The translations under genes were made by a program, and so were the position numbers. Source: Colivivens sp964452915 (GTDB lineage Bacteria; Bacteroidota; Bacteroidia; Bacteroidales; Bacteroidaceae). Taken from it: a DNA stretch of 51,749 nucleotides. Positions 17,160-24,648 of the stretch are shown here, piece after piece (the first letter of the stretch is position 1; the number at the start of each line of letters is the position of its first letter). The stretch covers positions 1 through 51,749 of the forward strand of contig CAYVNW010000018.1 of NCBI GenBank assembly GCA_964452915.1, written 5' to 3'. The notes under the pieces were generated by a model. It was not told the DNA's origin and made no database searches. It saw only the letters and a program-made list of their open reading frames with translations.

Positions 17160-18299
17160 ATGAACAAAATATTAGTAACCACAACAGCATTGCAGATTGC
17201 ATTTAGTACGGCTTACGCACAGCAAACACCATTAGACCCGCTCAAGGCAGGGCAACTTCAGTACGAAATAATACAAGAATGGAAATCCCATGAGAAGGAA
17301 TTGCTGAAGAAAAACATCGAAAACTCAAGAATCGTACAGGGCGACTTGACCATGAAGTTCACTACAAAGACATTCGGTGACGAACCCTCCGATGGACGCA
17401 GCATGTGGATATCCATGCATGGCGGAGGTAATGCGCCAAAGTTTCTCAACGACAGCCAATGGGAAAACCAGAAGGCACTCTACCAGCCGGCTGAGGGTAT
17501 TTACGCATGTCCTCGTGCGCCTTGGGACGATTGGGACATGTGGTTCAAAAACCCAATCGACAGCATGTTTGAGGAATTGATACGCACACTCGTAGTCTGC
17601 GAGAACGTTAATCCCAACAAGGTATACCTCTTGGGTTATTCGGCTGGAGGCGACGGAGTGTGGCGAATGGCACCTCGTATGGCAGACCATTGGGCAGCAG
17701 CTTCAATGATGGCAGGCCATCCTGGAGATGTGGATATGAGAAGTCTGCGAAACTTGCCTTTCATGATATGGTGCGGAGGGAACGATGCGGCATACAACCG
17801 CAATACTCTTGACACTCAACGTGGACTTATGCTCGACTCTATGCAACATGCCGACCCCGAGGGTTTCATCCACAGCACACACATCCTGCAAGGCAAACCT
17901 CATTGGATGGATCTTGAAGACAAAGCGGCACTGCCTTGGATGGCTCAGTATAAGCGCAACCCGTATCCTACTTACATCGAATGGGTTCAAGGCGACAACG
18001 GCAGGAAATGGTTCTATTGGCTTGGCGTGCCTGCAATTGAAGCTCAGAAGGGAAATTATATCAGCGCACGAATCAAGAGCAACACCATCACCATAGAGCA
18101 ATGCGACTACTCGACAGTCACCATCTACCTCAACGACCACATGGTAAACCTCGACAAGCCGGTCAAAGTAAAGTATAAAAACAAGACACTGTTCAAGGGC
18201 GAATTAAGCCGTACCAAGGATACTCTTCGCTCAACAATGGAAGAACGAGGCGATCCAAGCTATTGTTTCCCCGCGAAAGTGACAGTTTGCATTCGGTAG
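17160..18299 (+). CDS. Secreted alpha/beta-hydrolase (esterase-like)
   Basis: The 379-residue protein has a signal peptide (about residues 1-20, ending TAYAQ). An alpha/beta-hydrolase domain follows, with an oxyanion-hole HGGG (87-90) and the nucleophile elbow GYSAGG (S161). A late GKPHWMD could supply the catalytic His. The form is like PHB-depolymerase/feruloyl or acetyl esterases. The last 70 residues look like a small beta domain. It stands divergent from the polysaccharide operon and upstream of a GH43 gene, so deacylation of a polysaccharide is plausible. The substrate is not shown by the sequence. The start is set by the promoter and signal peptide. Confidence 0.8.
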   Translation: MNKILVTTTALQIAFSTAYAQQTPLDPLKAGQLQYEIIQEWKSHEKELLKKNIENSRIVQGDLTMKFTTKTFGDEPSDGRSMWISMHGGGNAPKFLNDSQWENQKALYQPAEGIYACPRAPWDDWDMWFKNPIDSMFEELIRTLVVCENVNPNKVYLLGYSAGGDGVWRMAPRMADHWAAASMMAGHPGDVDMRSLRNLPFMIWCGGNDAAYNRNTLDTQRGLMLDSMQHADPEGFIHSTHILQGKPHWMDLEDKAALPWMAQYKRNPYPTYIEWVQGDNGRKWFYWLGVPAIEAQKGNYISARIKSNTITIEQCDYSTVTIYLNDHMVNLDKPVKVKYKNKTLFKGELSRTKDTLRSTMEERGDPSYCFPAKVTVCIR

Positions 18300-18467
18300 C
18301 CATACAGAATCATTCTAATGAGCAAGCTATAAATTGACTCTTACATTTTACGCTTATTTATTGAAAAGCCATACATTTTATAAACAAACAATGCCCGCAG
18401 ACTACAAAATCGATATAACGACATAAAGAAATCCCCCCAAAAAACACATTATATCATTTAAAAAGCG

Positions 18468-18475
18468 TAACTTTG
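18468..18475 (+). promoter_or_regulatory. -7 box for the beta-rich protein / GH43 pair
   Basis: TAACTTTG matches TAnnTTTG and lies 46 nt before the ATG at 18521. The upstream -33 element is weak. Nothing else was recognised in the 220-nt gap after the esterase-like gene. Confidence 0.6.
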
Positions 18476-18520
18476 TAAGCGGTATAACAATGTTACAAAC
18501 ATAAAATCAAACTTCAAATT

Positions 18521-19174
18521 ATGAAGGAGACATTTTTCACTTTCATTATGTATCTCTGCTCTATTGTAGGGTATGCTCAAAATGCATACTTCTCAAAACC
18601 GACAGCAGAAACGACAAATCCAGACAGTATGGGATTCATTCGCAGGTGGACTCTCCTGGAGCCCATTAATAAACCCAACCGTTCTAACACTGTATTCACG
18701 GAAACATATCTTACTGAGAACATCGGAAAGGAATTGTTTCCTGGACAATGGACAGCAAGGCCAAAAGATGGACAAAAAATCAAAGTGGAACAACAGAAGT
18801 TGGCATGGCACAAACTCGACAGCAAGAACTTTAACGTGAAACTATTCCGTTTTGCATCAAGCTTGAACAAGCAACTCTACGGTGTCATATTCTGTGTCAA
18901 CACCATCGTTCATTGCGACAGCACAATTCATAATGTCAGGCTTGCCGCTGGTACAAACGGAGCTTCTTCTTGGTGGATTAATGGAAAGAAAGTCCTTACC
19001 CTCGCAAACGATCGCCGTATGGTACAGGATGACGGAGTTTCGCCAACCTTAACTCTCAACGAAGGAGACAATGTTATTAGCGGAGTAATCATCAATGGCC
19101 CTGGCATGAGTGACTTCTGTATTCGTTTTATAGACAATGACTGCAAACCTGTAACAGGTTATTCAATTCCATAA
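18521..19174 (+). CDS. Secreted beta-rich protein of unknown function (carbohydrate-associated)
   Basis: The 217-residue protein has a signal peptide (about residues 1-20, ending GYAQ). The mature part looks like a galactose-binding-type beta-sandwich. Near its end SSWWINGKKVL, then LTLNEGDNVISGVIINGPGM, resemble the wrap-around strands of domains that occur beside esterases and glycoside hydrolases in Prevotella. No catalytic motif is seen. It is 20 nt upstream of the GH43 gene and probably co-transcribed. A stand-alone binding or accessory protein for that enzyme is my best reading. The fold call is moderate and the function open. Confidence 0.65.
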   Translation: MKETFFTFIMYLCSIVGYAQNAYFSKPTAETTNPDSMGFIRRWTLLEPINKPNRSNTVFTETYLTENIGKELFPGQWTARPKDGQKIKVEQQKLAWHKLDSKNFNVKLFRFASSLNKQLYGVIFCVNTIVHCDSTIHNVRLAAGTNGASSWWINGKKVLTLANDRRMVQDDGVSPTLTLNEGDNVISGVIINGPGMSDFCIRFIDNDCKPVTGYSIP

Positions 19175-19194
19175 TATTTATCTTTAATTGAATC

Positions 19195-20649
19195 ATGAGA
19201 CAATTACACATTATTTCTTTAATAACTTTATCACTGTTTTTTTCCAAAGCAACTACATTCGCACAAGTTGGAGAACCTTATATTCACGATCCTTCCACAA
19301 TAGCCGAATGCGACGGCAAATACTACACATTCGGCACAGGGGGTGGCGGACTTATCTCTGACAACGGATGGGAATGGTACTCCGGTGCCGTCAGACCAGG
19401 CGGAGGTGCAGCTCCCGATGTCATGAAGATTGGAGACAAATACCTTGTGATTTATGGTGCTACAGGTGGAGGTCTTGCAGGCAGCCACAACGGACGCATA
19501 CTGACTATGTGGAATAAGACCCTCGACCCAAATTCACCCGATTTTCATTTCACTGATCCTGTAGAAGTTGCGTCTTCCGATGGACTTGAAGATTGTGATG
19601 CTATAGATCCAGGGCTGCTGCTTGATCCGCATACGGGAAGACTATGGGTAACTTACGGCACTTATTGGGGAAATATCAGACTGGTTGAACTTGACCCCGC
19701 AACAGGAAAGAGAGTTAATGGCAATAAGCCAAAGGACATCGCCATCGACTGCGAGGCAACAGACATGATTTACCATGACGGCTGGTATTATCTACTCGGC
19801 ACACACGGAACTTGCTGTGATGGTGTAAACTCAACATATAACATTGTAGTTGGCAGATCGAAAAAAGTAACTGGACCATTCACCGACAATGTAGGGCGTG
19901 ACATGCTGAAAGGCGGAGGCAAAATGGTAATTGCAGCAGGAGATCATGTTGTGGGCCCAGGGCATTTTGGACGCACCATCATTGACGACGGAGTGGAAGT
20001 CATGTCATGCCATTTCGAAGCCGATTTCCGGCAAGGAGGCAGGAGTGTACTTGGCATCCGACCACTGCTATGGAAAAATGGATGGCCCGTGGCTGGTGAA
20101 CAATTCAAAGAAGGTATCTATTCCATTATATCAGAGAGACGAGGTTATGCCTTAGAATTAGCGACCGACTTTGTCAGAATACCACAGGAACGTCGTTTTT
20201 GGGGCCAGCAAAACACAGAGAAAGTAGAGCCAATACCAGAACAGAAACTTGAGGATGTAATCAACACATGGCCTAATGGCGACATCAAAGTTGATTGCAG
20301 CGATTACATGTTTCGTCCGAACCAAATATGGCAGGTATCAGCTTATAGAGATAGCGGTGGCTATATGGGAGCTCCATACTTCAAAATCACAATAGCAGGA
20401 ACAGACCGTGCACTTACCGTCACTGATAACCTTGAATTGTCTACCACGCCATCTTTCACAGGCTCTGACTTCCAGCTTTGGCGCATCGAACAACTCACTG
20501 ACGGCACGTACCGTATAATGCCTAAACGGTTGCCCGGACATTCGGAAATAAATACAACGTATGTAATCTACTCCATTGGCGACAGCTCTCCAACTATAGC
20601 CAAATACGATTTTTCATCCGATAATTCCAAGTGGAACTTCAAACAATAA
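19195..20649 (+). CDS. Secreted glycoside hydrolase family 43 enzyme
   Basis: The 484-residue protein has a signal peptide (about 1-24). Its five-bladed GH43 propeller has the catalytic base in YIHDPS (D32), the pKa-modulating Asp in DAIDPG (D138) and the acid in CEATDMIYHDGWYYLLG (E187). A VVGPGH segment fits the calcium/His site of arabinanase-like members. From about residue 345 a second, ricin-like or beta-trefoil-like region follows, with IWQVSAY and DFQLWRIEQL repeats. GH43 enzymes cleave arabinan, xylan side chains or related glycans. No SusC/SusD pair is near, so it is not in a standard polysaccharide-utilisation locus. Confidence 0.85.
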   Translation: MRQLHIISLITLSLFFSKATTFAQVGEPYIHDPSTIAECDGKYYTFGTGGGGLISDNGWEWYSGAVRPGGGAAPDVMKIGDKYLVIYGATGGGLAGSHNGRILTMWNKTLDPNSPDFHFTDPVEVASSDGLEDCDAIDPGLLLDPHTGRLWVTYGTYWGNIRLVELDPATGKRVNGNKPKDIAIDCEATDMIYHDGWYYLLGTHGTCCDGVNSTYNIVVGRSKKVTGPFTDNVGRDMLKGGGKMVIAAGDHVVGPGHFGRTIIDDGVEVMSCHFEADFRQGGRSVLGIRPLLWKNGWPVAGEQFKEGIYSIISERRGYALELATDFVRIPQERRFWGQQNTEKVEPIPEQKLEDVINTWPNGDIKVDCSDYMFRPNQIWQVSAYRDSGGYMGAPYFKITIAGTDRALTVTDNLELSTTPSFTGSDFQLWRIEQLTDGTYRIMPKRLPGHSEINTTYVIYSIGDSSPTIAKYDFSSDNSKWNFKQ

Positions 20650-20706
20650 AACAGGAGCACTAAGCATCAGTTGTACAGTTCACATTGGTACACACTTTCA
20701 TTAAAT

Positions 20707-20759
20707 TGAGACTAAGCGGATAAGATTTCATAAAATCATAATGCTTGGTCTCATTTTTT
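20707..20759 (+). terminator. Terminator after the GH43 gene
   Basis: An 11-bp stem (TGAGACTAAGC pairing with GCTTGGTCTCA, one G-T wobble) is followed by six T. It lies 57 nt after the GH43 stop. Confidence 0.7.
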
Positions 20760-20764
20760 ATTCG

Positions 20765-20772
20765 TATATTTG
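20765..20772 (+). promoter_or_regulatory. Promoter -7 box reading into a gene-free, hairpin-rich block
   Basis: TATATTTG matches TAnnTTTG exactly and begins six bases after the GH43 terminator. The nearest protein start downstream is about 400 nt away, so the transcript would be mostly non-coding. Confidence 0.5.
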
Positions 20773-20963
20773 CATTGGTGTAGGATGTGTCATGGCATAG
20801 TTCAGACAAACTTGACTCTGTCATTTTGACTCGCACTACATTTGTATCACATATCGACCGATAGCAATAAACTGCACATGCTACAGCATGATAATACTCT
20901 GAGCGCAGAGTGGCGATATGACTTTTGCGGGTAAAACAATAACAGCATTAGCAGTTATTCGGT

Positions 20964-21079
20964 GTGTCTGAAATGTAGGAAGTTTTAGAATGTCTACAAC
21001 GATAAATGACTAATGTCTGCGCTTATAGCGTGGACATTTCACTTATCAGTAGACAGGGTATTCCTACAACCTCAGACAC
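20964..21079. repeat. Long imperfect inverted repeat
   Basis: Paired arms, outside to inside: GTGTCTGA (20964-20971) with TCAGACAC (21072-21079); TGTAGGAA (20974-20981) with TTCCTACA (21061-21068); GTCTAC (20992-20997) with GTAGAC (21049-21054); GATAA with TTATC; TGA with TCA; ATGTC with GACAT; CGCT with AGCG around a TAT loop. About 40 pairs form over 116 nt with small bulges. Confidence 0.8.
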
Positions 21080-21083
21080 GGAT

Positions 21084-21101
21084 AAGCGTCCGCGCTTTTT
21101 T
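21084..21101 (+). terminator. Short hairpin with T-run after the long inverted repeat
   Basis: AAGCG-TCCG-CGCTT followed by T residues (21096-21101) looks like a small intrinsic terminator. An outer pair GACACG (21075-21080) / CGTGTC (21102-21107) would extend it, and that outer arm shares bases with the long stem-loop, so the two structures compete. Confidence 0.45.
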
Positions 21102-21127
21102 CGTGTCCATTGGTTGGGAATTCCTGT

Positions 21128-21160
21128 TATAGCCGATAAGTGCTTTTGCCATCAGCTATA
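21128..21160. repeat. Further inverted repeat before the methyltransferase pseudogene
   Basis: TATAGC (21128-21133) pairs with GCTATA (21155-21160), with an inner GAT/ATC pair. A near-direct repeat of ATAAGTGC occurs at 21136-21143 and 21158-21165. Confidence 0.5.
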
Positions 21161-21168
21161 AGTGCAAA

Positions 21169-23098
21169 ATGTCAAATAAAGACAAGGAATCCTCGTGCAT
21201 AAAAGTCATGGAGGACAGTCTGTTGATATTGTCGGCAAAAGTGTTCGACACATTGCTGTACGACCATACTACAGGCACAAATATCTATTGGGCTACGAGA
21301 GACTACGAGTACCTCGGTCCACAGTACGCATACCATTCCCTATTATACCTGAAACAATTATAGGAAAACAGGAAATAGTTATCAAACCACGTGTGCTGAA
21401 AACCAAGAAACGTCAGACAGACCGGTCTAAGGACATGGCTGAGGTGTTCACACCGTCATGGGTATGCAATGCACAAAACAATCTTGTGGACGAAGCATGG
21501 TTTGGTAGGAAGGGTGTCTTCAATGTGGAAGACACCGAAAACTGCACTTGGTACAGCAATCCTAACAAGATAGAATTTCCAAGGAATGAAAAGACATGGA
21601 AGGATTATGTTAGGGCAATACGTATAGAGATAACATGTGGCGAAGCACCATACCTTGTAAGTCGGTATGACACCACTACCGGAACAGCCATTCCACTGCG
21701 ACAGCGTATCGGACTTCTCGACAGGAAACTGCGCGTTATCGGTGAGAATGTAGATTCAAGTAGTGAATGGCTAAAATGGGTACAAACGGCATATAAGAGC
21801 ACGTATGGCTTTAAATGGCAAGGCGACAACCTGCTGTTAGCACGCCTGTCATTGCTATGGACATTTATTGAATTCTACCATGAAAAGTTTGGCAAATTTC
21901 CTCTCACAAAAAGCATCAGATTCATTGCATATATTATTTCCTGGAATCTTTGGCAAATGGATGGATTGAAAGGTGTTGTTCCCGGAAGCTGCCGCAACGG
22001 TCAGACCGAGAAGGTACAAACTCTGTTTGGAGAAGAGGAGCAAACTGTATACTGTCATGGATGCCAGCAGGAAGACATCCACATGCATAATGGCACATAC
22101 TGCCTCATACGAGACTGGTCAAACAACAAAAAGAAAATCCGTTTTATCGATCTTATAAAATAAAACCTATGGTAACATTCGAGTCTTCACTGAATTCTGG
22201 AGGAAGAGGGTTGGACAACTTTAGAAACAATATGATAGAAGATCATCATATAAGAAAACTTTTCGACTTTGCGAATGGCCGTGATATTTTCAACAATGTT
22301 GAAATCAAAGGAGGTGTATGCTATATATTATGGGATTTAAAATGGGATAATAAATGCGAGATTATTTCACACGTTGTAGACACAAAAGAACCCATCCGAA
22401 GTATTAGATTCTTACGAGAGGATAAAAATGACGATATCTTTATTAGAGATCCAAGGCTTCTCGGGATCAAGAAAAAAGTTGAAAACAGACGTATAGAATT
22501 TCATGGTGCTACTTTTGACAAAATGGTATCCAGTACGAAGCCATATGGGTTACGTGGAGACTTTTTCAAAGATCAACAGAAATACAACCTTCCAAGAATA
22601 AGCGACAAGTCTATTCCCAATGGTATTGTTATTTATGGCTTAGATGAAAAACAACATCGTATAAAAAGATTCGTTCCTAATGATTATCCCGTTCCAAATA
22701 GAGATGGATTAGATCAATACAAAATCTTTATTCCAAGGAACTATGGTTCAGGGAATCTTCAAGATAGCGTCTATACGACCTATCTTGCAGGCCCAGGAGA
22801 AATCTGTACAGAAACATTTGTACAAATTTATCCCTTCCAAACAAAAGAAAAGCGCAACAATTGCAATAAATATATGAGTACAAAGTTCTTCCGAATAATG
22901 ACGGCTTTACGGAAACAAGACCAAGGAGCAGGCAAGGACGTTTATGCTTATGTTCCTCTCCAGGACTTTACCATGTCAAGTGATATAGACTGGAGTCAAA
23001 GTGTCGCTGACATCGACCGCCAGCTATACAGTAAGTACTATCTGTCGGATGATGAGATACAGTTTATTGAGTCCATTATCAAGCCTATTTGCCTCTGA
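21169..23098 (+). pseudogene. Decayed Eco57I-type (type IIG/type I-like) DNA methyltransferase
   Basis: Three reading-frame pieces make one gene. 21169-21363 (frame 1) has the family start LYDHTTGTNIYWATRDYEYL. 21195-22163 (frame 3) carries KTKKRQTDRSKDMAEVFTPS and VCNAQNNLVDEAWFG, ending at a TAA after RFIDLIK. 22169-23098 (frame 2) has GGRGLDNFR, VEIKGGVCYILWDL and the normal C-terminus ending FIESIIKPI. A frameshift lies near 21340. At 22160-22190 the frame changes again and the segment with the catalytic NPPY motif is missing. The product cannot be an active methyltransferase. The identity call rests on these remembered family blocks. No restriction partner is nearby. Confidence 0.82.
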
Positions 23099-23740
23099 TA
23101 TATTCATAAACATCCAGAACGTCTTGTGTGTCTACTATTCCGTTACGGGTTACATCCTGTGCCACTGCTGGCGATTTGCCTGTAGTAAACGTCCGTATAT
23201 CACCATAGTAGGTCTCGTTCTCGCTTGTGGTCACGAAAGTCGCATAACAGTATTCTGTCTCGTAATCAAGATCGGTCAGTGTTGTTTCAAGAACAGGATT
23301 GTTGCTCTCACCGTCACTGTCTTTGCGTCGTCAGGTATCGACTGTACTCTGCTGACTGTCGATTTCACTCCTGCCACTGACTGCGTCCAATATACGAAAC
23401 TTTGAGATGCCGGGGGCTCAGTACCACGCTGTACATAGCCCTTCACTATAGCGCTGTCGCCCACTGCCACTACCTAATACGTCTGGTATACTTTCTTTCT
23501 GTTCCTGCTGTTCCCGACTGTCATCCCTGTCCATTACGATACCTCCGACGGTATCACCTTATCACCTGCAGGTTTGGTCTTACCACGTACAACGATGGCA
23601 GTGCTATTGCTGTTGGCACGATAGCATATTCCATCTACGCTGTCCTCCACTACAATCAGCTTACGTATAATGTCGTCAGACTGAGCATACATGCTTATTC
23701 CTATACAAAGTATTTGTAAAAGTAGTAACTGTTTTTTCAT
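23085..23740 (-). pseudogene. Decayed secreted surface protein (BspA-like start, FN3-like and dockerin-like end)
   Basis: The N-terminal piece (23740 to 23534) has a signal peptide (MKKQLLLLQILCIGISMYAQ) and VDGICYRANSNSTAIVV...VIPSEV, the usual start of Bacteroidales leucine-rich-repeat surface proteins. In the same frame, TAA (after PSEVS) and a later TAG interrupt it. It then continues as VAVGDSAIVKGYVQRGTEPP. A frameshift near 23310 moves to another frame reading LETTLTDLDYETEYCYATFV, an FN3-like strand pair, and then DVTRNGIVDTQDVLDVYEYI before a TAG at 23085-23087. The leucine-rich repeats are gone. The 3' end overlaps that of the methyltransferase remnant by 14 nt. Confidence 0.75.
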
Positions 23741-23786
23741 TGTGATCTTTATTTTTCAGTTAAACAATGCGTCTATTTTTCACGGG

Positions 23787-23817
23787 CAAAGATATAATAT
23801 TTCTATTTTTCCAACAA
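23787..23817 (-). promoter_or_regulatory. Intact promoter of the decayed surface-protein gene
   Basis: On the minus strand TATCTTTG (23787-23794) follows a TTG (23815-23817) at 20 nt. The promoter remains although the gene is broken. Confidence 0.6.
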
Positions 23818-23928
23818 TTTTTTAATGTAAAAACAAACACCAATGTTATATATAATAAGGTGTGGAAAAATGAAGGGAACGGCATTGCATTTATTATCAT
23901 GCAGCATTGGATGTATTGCCATTTTTTG

Positions 23929-23936
23929 TATCTTTG
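23929..23936 (+). promoter_or_regulatory. -7 box of the alkyltransferase-like gene
   Basis: TATCTTTG lies 36 nt before the ATG at 23972, with ATTG at 23915-23918 upstream. This rules out the longer frame that opens at 23843. Confidence 0.65.
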
Positions 23937-23971
23937 TCTACCAATTTAATAAAGCAAGCAAAAACACTACT

Positions 23972-24478
23972 ATGGCAAACGAAAACAAGAAGGACTTTAA
24001 TGCGATGCTGCACGACAGCAAGGACATGCCTAAGTATCAGACGATAACTGACGCTAAAAGTATCGGGAAATTCGGCGGAAGCAGAATGTACTTTGCTCCT
24101 CCAATGGATTATGATAGAATCATGAAAACCATACCATACGGTAAGGTTGCCACTGTGGGACAAATTCGTGAATACTTTGCACGCTTAAGCGGGGCGGACT
24201 TTACAGAGCCAATCACAGCTGGTATTTTCGTTTCTATCGCTGCATGGGCAAGTTTACAAAGGCATGGCGAGGATGAAACTCCCTATTGGAGGGTACTGAA
24301 GACGAATGGAGAACTCAACGCTAAATACCCAGGCGGCATTGAGGAACAAAGGAAAAAGTTGGAGACAGAAGGGCACTCTATTATTCAGAAAGGTCGCTCA
24401 AAAGTCAGGTACTATGTAAAGGACTATAAGCTTGTGCTCTTCGAACTGAAAGCGGACTCTTCCATAAAGCAGTCATGA
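23972..24478 (+). CDS. Alkyltransferase-like (ATL) protein, MGMT DNA-binding family without acceptor Cys
   Basis: The 168-residue protein has the winged-helix DNA-binding domain of O6-methylguanine methyltransferases. IPYGKVATVGQIREYFARL is the usual entry, followed by the helix with the base-flipping region and then TPYWRVLKTNGELNAKYPGG. Active MGMTs have PCHRV at that point. Here it is TPYWRV, so no alkyl-accepting cysteine exists. ATL proteins bind alkylated guanine and flag it for nucleotide excision repair, which is the likely role. The start is set by the promoter and drops the hydrophobic upstream residues, which would be non-coding. Confidence 0.8.
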   Translation: MANENKKDFNAMLHDSKDMPKYQTITDAKSIGKFGGSRMYFAPPMDYDRIMKTIPYGKVATVGQIREYFARLSGADFTEPITAGIFVSIAAWASLQRHGEDETPYWRVLKTNGELNAKYPGGIEEQRKKLETEGHSIIQKGRSKVRYYVKDYKLVLFELKADSSIKQS

Positions 24479-24648
24479 CTGTCACTTGCCACCATGATGG
24501 CCGATATACACCCATGAAAGTCAGTCAAGAAAAACACGATTACTGTCGGTTGACATTTAGGCATCATCTTACGACATATTGTCAGTAAAACAGTACATGG
24601 AACGCATTTTGATATCAAATAGTTAGAAAAAATAAAAAACGCATAGAT

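Larger units (their letters stand above)
20780..21101 (+). ncRNA. Candidate structured non-coding RNA
   Basis: This gene-free block lies between a TAnnTTTG box and a terminator-like hairpin. In order it holds palindromes at 20852-20863, 20877-20890 (CATGCT/AGCATG), 20896-20911 (ACTCTG/CAGAGT, 4-nt loop) and 20938-20959 (AATAAC/GTTATT). These are followed by a 116-nt imperfect stem-loop (20964-21079). This density of inverted repeats is unlike the other intergenic regions here. I do not recognise a known RNA family. It could instead be DNA-level structure, such as a mobile-element remnant. Confidence 0.35.

Noticed and set aside
20964..21079. Integron attC site or retron RNA
   Set aside because: The hairpin lacks attC core sites (RYYYAAC/GTTRRRY), and no integrase or reverse transcriptase is in the window.
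21169..23098. Active type IIG restriction-modification system
   Set aside because: The NPPY catalytic segment is missing in every frame and the reading frame changes twice.
23001..23405. 134-residue open frame on the + strand after the methyltransferase remnant
   Set aside because: The minus strand here reads as FN3-like and dockerin-like protein, and the + frame is Cys/Ser-rich without any domain, so it is a shadow.
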